From: Heliocybe sulcata
Taxonomy: Eukaryota; Basidiomycota; Agaricomycetes; Gloeophyllales; Gloeophyllaceae
Assembly (NCBI GenBank): GCA_004369045.1
Contig: ML213504.1
Coordinates: 839,508 to 903,507, forward strand
Reading direction: 5' to 3'
Length of the DNA stretch: 64,000 nt
The first letter of the stretch is position 1; each line of letters opens with the position of its first letter. Below are positions 59,282 to 64,000 of this stretch, one piece after another. The notes beneath the pieces are model-generated. The model searched no databases and was not told the origin of the DNA. It saw nothing but the letters and a program-made list of their open reading frames with translations. A program made the position numbers and the translations under genes.

Positions 59282-62200
59282 TCACGCGGGGGATGACGAA
59301 CGGTGAGCGCCCTCAGCTGCAAGCCACAGCTGCACTTGTCTAGTAATCTCCATCATCTGCTTCACCATCTCGAGACGTTTGCGGACCGCCGCGGGGTCAT
59401 CGCGCTGGCCCTCCCACAGGACGGCCAAGCTGACTTCGACCTGCGTGCAAATGTCAGAGATATACTCTTCATAACCTCGTACTACTTTACCTTTTCAGCC
59501 AAGGCTGCGAGCGCCTCTTCCAGGGCTTCTCCGACAGCATTGGATGCCTGCGTCAGACGAGTCATAACGACGTCCGCGCCGCCCGTGAAAACTTCGTCTT
59601 TCACGTCGTCAATGAAGTCGTGGAAGACCGCCTAACGGAACAATCACAGCATGAGAAACATGTCGATGCCTGATGGAAGGACGGACAGACCTTCTGTCGG
59701 GCGACACTTCCTCGCCCTCGCTCCTCCATGGCACGATCGTACCCATCCACCAGCTGATCCTGAACATGTGGCGCCAAGCAGCGAGAGATCTCTTTTTGTT
59801 GAGCGTTCATGGTCTCGCGGACGGTCTCCAGTGTCTTCGTCAGAGAGACATTGGCTTCTTCCAAGCTGAGTTCAGCCTGGTTCCTTACGCGGTCCTTGAG
59901 CGCAACAGCTGCAGATTCCTCTACCTCTTGGACCAGCTTCTTGATGGCTGCCTTGGTAGATGCATCGAAAGTGGCAAACAGGTCACCCTCGAACACCCTA
60001 CTCCAGGAGCTAGCGATGTTGCGCGTCATTGGGTTGATGAGTTCCACATTCAGATCCTGGCGGAACGATCCATGACGGCGGAGAGCTGCGGGAAGGTCAA
60101 CAATATCGACATCATGAAGGAATATCGGTTACTTACTAGCCCGGTACGTGGCCCAGTGCATGGTGCTCGCGAAAGTGTCTGAGGTATCCAGAGCCGATGC
60201 AGCTGCCTATGCGTCTAGTTAGGCCGGATGCTCTCGAGACGATTCTCAGCAGACTTACCTGCTCAGCACCAGCTTGCATCTTCTCCTCGAGGCCGTCCTT
60301 AAACCGTTCCTGCAGTTCCTCCACCGTCTTGTCGATGATCTTGGCGAAGTCCTGGAACAGCTATGAGTAGCGAGAGCGAGGCACAGACACGGTCTACGTA
60401 CTTTGACAAGGCGAGGGGTGACACCAGTTGGTTCACCATATGCATCCACCTTCTGGGCAGGCTTGTTGTTCATCGCATAGAGACCACCCAAATTGCCTAA
60501 GTCGCCGAAATCATACTCGGCGTCGGCAAAGTTAAAATTTATAACATCGTCGGGGGGTGTCGATTCCCACTTTTCCCGCAGCGTTGCCCTGTCGATCTCC
60601 GTAACCTCCCCAATACCCTCGACATACGAGCGTACGGCATTTGCGAAGGTTTTAAGATGGGTCAAGAAGTTCCGAGCGGCGCGCTCTCGGGAACTGATAG
60701 TCAAGGTGTGGCACCACTGTTGCACCGCAGGGACCCCAGTGTCTTCCACGTTGGAGAAGCAGGCGGGATCACCGTCTCCCTTCACTTGGTCTGCACAGCT
60801 GTCAGGTCATATAGTCTTTGTTAGGTAAAGGAAGCTTACTAGTCAATCTGACGTAGTCTCGCGACGATACCGTGAAGACAGGCAGGTCAATCTCTTCATA
60901 GTCTGGGCGCATGCCATGTTCGGTGAGGCGTGTATAGAGCATGGATGGTATAACACTTACTGCGGATGTTGACAGTAGGGTCAAACGAGTCTGGATCCCG
61001 TTGCTCCGCTTCAGCATCTAGATCATGGGGGTAGGTCATTACTAACAACCCGGCGCATTCGGAGGCTCCATGGACGTACCATCCAGATCTTTCAGACCAG
61101 TCCTAAAGTCTTCCTTCAAGACATCGCGAGAGAACTGCCACAACTAGTTAAGCATCAAAGAAACTCGACTGGCACCAGATACGAACCTCGGATCTCTTCC
61201 GCGCGCAGAAGGCATTCTTCTCCTTCTGCGCCTCAGCCTGCTTCTTCTTCAACGTAGCAAGCATATCGGTGGCCTCCTTTCTCGTCTTGCGAGCCTCGGT
61301 TAATTGCTGTCGTCCCACCTTAATGGCCTCACTGGCTTCCTTGATGTTCACCTTCAACGATTCGACCGTGACTTCTTCCTCCTCTTCGCTGTCGCTGCTG
61401 GATTCCGAGCCTGACCCGGACTCAGAGCCGCTCTCTTCGTCGGAGTCGTTGCCGGAGGCGTTGCTGATATCGTCGTCCATATCGGCGTCGGAATCGTCCT
61501 CATCGTCGGATGCACTGGTCCTGCGGCGCTTGGGAGAGCCCTTCTTCCCGCCGCTGCTACTCTTCCTCTTCTTGCCCGCTGCCTTCTTAGAGGTCTTTTT
61601 GCCGGTCAGACGAGGAGTAAAAGGCTGGTTGTTCTCCAGTGCTTCTACATGGTCCTCATGTTCCTGTCGGATTTCACGGATCTTGTTCAACTGCTTCTCA
61701 ATACCTGGAACATGCAAATGAGCACTCTTCGTCAGGTCACTGGAAAGATAATCACTAACCTTTGACGACTTTGTCGGCCTCCGATTTCTTCTTGTTCCAC
61801 TCCCCAATATCGTCGTTGCATAGATCGATTCTCTCCTCGATTTCGACCAGATCAGGCTCGTCCTCCAAATTGAGAGCCCGTATGACTTCGGAGCAAGAGA
61901 TGTCGTCGCATTTGGTGGCTATAGAGGATCTCAGTACGTCGTTTGCTTTCGTTCATTGTCGCAAGAGACTCACCCACAAAAGTGATGGCATGTGCGTCGT
62001 AGCTGGAAACCAAAAGGTCAGTTGAATGAAGTACGATGAAGCGAGGTCTACGCACTTCCCGTCTAAATTCATGCACAGTCCATATTACGTTAGTCAATTA
62101 TTACTTCCCAACTTGAAGCAACAATACCCACCCACTAAAACGTAATGAAACCATCAGTAACCGCGGAGTAATGAAAATAACTAGGACTTACTCATCAGCT

Positions 62201-64000
62201 GCATCTTAAATGCGTCGCCGAGCAAGTCTATTGGATCATTGTTCAGTTGGCACGCATGTCGGACGGCCGGGTGGAACTCACCTCGCGCAGTCTTGTCGTC
62301 CACCGCTCGCGTAATTGGCGCCAGAATCCAGATGCAGTCACATTTCTTCATGTACTCCTTCGCGATATTGTTGCGAGCGGCATTGGCATCAGCGACCCCG
62401 GGCAAGTCGACCAGAATAGCGCCAGTCGAGAGCGCAGCCGAATTGCAGCGGACACGGACTTGGCGGATGAGAGGCCAGAAGGCGGCTTCGTCGCCGCCAT
62501 CCTTTTCCTTTTCCCTCTTCTTGCTCGCGTCGCCCCTGAGCATGTCAAAAAAGCTTTGACCCTTGGACTTATCCTTCTTCTCCTCTTTATCCTTGGCCTT
62601 GTCCTTCTTCTTCTTGTCACCCCGCTTCTGGTCCTTGGAGTCGATGTACTTGGAAATTTCTTTCCCGAAAGCTGTCGAATCTTTTGCGACGATATTCTTG
62701 GTCGTACCCAAGATCCGAGCAATTTCTGCCGCGGACGGTGGTAAGTGAAAAATACATGAGTGAAGCCAGCAAAGGTACTCACTCGGATCGCGAGCAATGA
62801 TCTGATCTACGGTCATGCGGATAAGGTCTTCTGCCTCGATCGATGGATAGACCGCGTGGACCTGGAATCAGTGAGCCATAATTCCGGGCTAGTTGTTTGT
62901 ATATCTATATACCTTCTGCCATGCTACACCAGAATCACTTTTCAGGTCCTTCGTCCTCTTGAGATTGCCATCCTCGTCGACAAGGTCATCCAGCAAGACC
63001 GCCAGCTCTTGCTTCCACTCGGCTTCCGACAAGAAAGAGACGTCCGCGTTGACCGTCTTCTTGGGATGGTAGGCGATCTCGGTAACGACCGCGGTACATG
63101 CTGCGGGCATATTCAGTGCGATGTCCGACGATGGCTCAAAACTGGGCAAACCACTTACCTCTCATTCCGCTAGTCGGAACAATGTTGTCTGTAAGGGAGG
63201 GGTTCGGATCAGGGAGAATAACATCACGGGTCACTAGCGCATACCGTCAAGGATAGCATTCAAGATAGACGACTTCCCAGCACCAGTCGCTGCGGATGCC
63301 GTCAGAGCTGTTATATTTGGAGGTAGCAAGACATACCTCCACAAATGGCGATCATGGTAGTCGGAGAGCCTTGGCTCTCAAGACTAGCATCATACATGTA
63401 AGTCTCATGCGCATACAACGAGGCAATAATACGTACCTTTCTATCTCACGAAGCCATACCTCTTTCCGCAACTTGCTGCCCAACTCAATCTTGTCGATAC
63501 TGGCTTTCATAGCCTTGACCATTTTAGTACCTTCACTGAGCGCGGTCTCGGGCGAGTAGGGGATATCGTCGGAGGCTTCATAGACCTTGTAGCCGGTACG
63601 AGGGGCAGATTGCGCTTGTGGAACATCATCGCCCTCATGGAGTGGAACAGGCACGTCTTCGCCTTCATCCTTCTTCGGTGCCGAGGCGCTACTAGACGCG
63701 TCGTTGGATGGTCCTGCTTCTGCTGCGAGGTAGCCGGGTAGAGGAAGTCCTCTATCCAAGAACTGAGTGGCAATCAGTCTCACCCGATAAATAGTATGAA
63801 GCCAAACGGAGTTAACTCACGACGCGTGCAGCATCTATGGGCTCGGGCTTGATGTTATCCTTCGTGTCTTTCTGCAAGGCGTCAATAGAGTTTGTCGGAG
63901 ATAAAGGCTTGATCTTGAGTTCTGTAGGCTCGCGTTTAATGGAAGGCGCCGTAGACGACTGCCAGACGCGTCAAGAAGCGCGCTATTAAAGGAGTTGCCC
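59282..64000 (-). CDS. Large dynamin-family GTPase, SLIP-GC-like (5' end beyond window)
   Basis: The visible N-terminal part has IKREPTELKIKPLSPTNSID and IKPEPIDAARV, then FLDRGLPLPGYLAAEAGPSN. The GTPase domain is assembled across introns: PTTMIAICG-GATGAGKSSILNAILDG (P-loop, about 63240-63350), DNIVPTSGMR and ACTAVVTEIAYHP (switch I Thr), and ILVDLPGVADANAARNNIAK (G3, about 62380-62440), followed by IWILAPITRAVDD. A Lys-rich insert (KKKKDKAKDKEEKKDKSKGQ) splits the GTPase domain. Beyond lie a second acidic, Lys-rich and coiled-coil region (61150-61800) and a helical stalk (KDRVRNQAELSLEEANVSLT), ending QVQLWLAAEGAHRSSSPA at 59282. More than 1,250 residues in many exons. Vertebrate SLIP-GC is a nuclear GTPase; nuclear location here is inferred. 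Confidence 0.82.

Overview
This window is nuclear DNA of a filamentous basidiomycete, most likely a mushroom-forming Agaricomycete. The genes are packed closely and broken by many introns of about 45-70 bases with GT..AG ends. Coding DNA is GC-rich, neighbouring genes are often divergent over 110-230 bases, and the genes include fungal types such as a GPI-anchored chitin deacetylase, a Cot1/Cbk1-type NDR kinase, an STB6-like protein and a YPR097W-type PX protein. No species can be named from the sequence alone. Gene models below were built by reading exons across introns; several starts, ends and key motifs appear only after splicing.

Layout, left to right. 0.1-12.1 kb: glucose-6-phosphate dehydrogenase (+), a JMJD7-type JmjC hydroxylase (-), the PCNA-unloading clamp-loader subunit ELG1 (+), a bHLH-zipper factor (+) and TFIIF alpha (-). 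12.1-16.6 kb: 4.5 kb with no supportable gene, only a small tandem repeat and one weak ORF. 16.6-18.1 kb: a chitin deacetylase standing alone, followed by another 2.4 kb gene-poor stretch. 20.5-35.3 kb: PX/PXB protein (+), NDR kinase (-), a disordered PPxY protein (-), a small unknown protein (-), CCDC47-like ER protein (+) and an STB6-like protein (-). 36.0-52.2 kb: a secreted protein with duplicated CBM19-like modules (+), a TPR/F-box/LRR protein of Dia2/Pof3 type (+), a mitochondrial PDK/BCKDK-type kinase (-), Mediator subunit MED20 (-), ORC4 (+), IBA57 (-), PET191 (+), GPN3 (-), PYM (+) and a DUF1640 mitochondrial coiled-coil protein (-). 52.5-64 kb: an unknown multi-pass membrane protein (+), a DUF985 cupin (+), a gene-poor 2.1 kb, a small His/Ser/Tyr-rich protein (+), and a large dynamin-family GTPase resembling SLIP-GC (-) that runs off the right edge.

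Most genes are housekeeping: replication (ELG1, Dia2-like, ORC4), transcription (TFIIF, MED20, GPN3), RNA surveillance (PYM) and mitochondrial assembly or regulation (PDK-type kinase, IBA57, PET191, DUF1640). They are not a pathway cluster. The clearest mobile DNA is an 803 bp AT-rich element with inverted termini and a TTA target duplication. It sits inside what would otherwise be a roughly 180 bp divergent promoter between GPN3 and PYM, about 40 bases before the PYM start codon.
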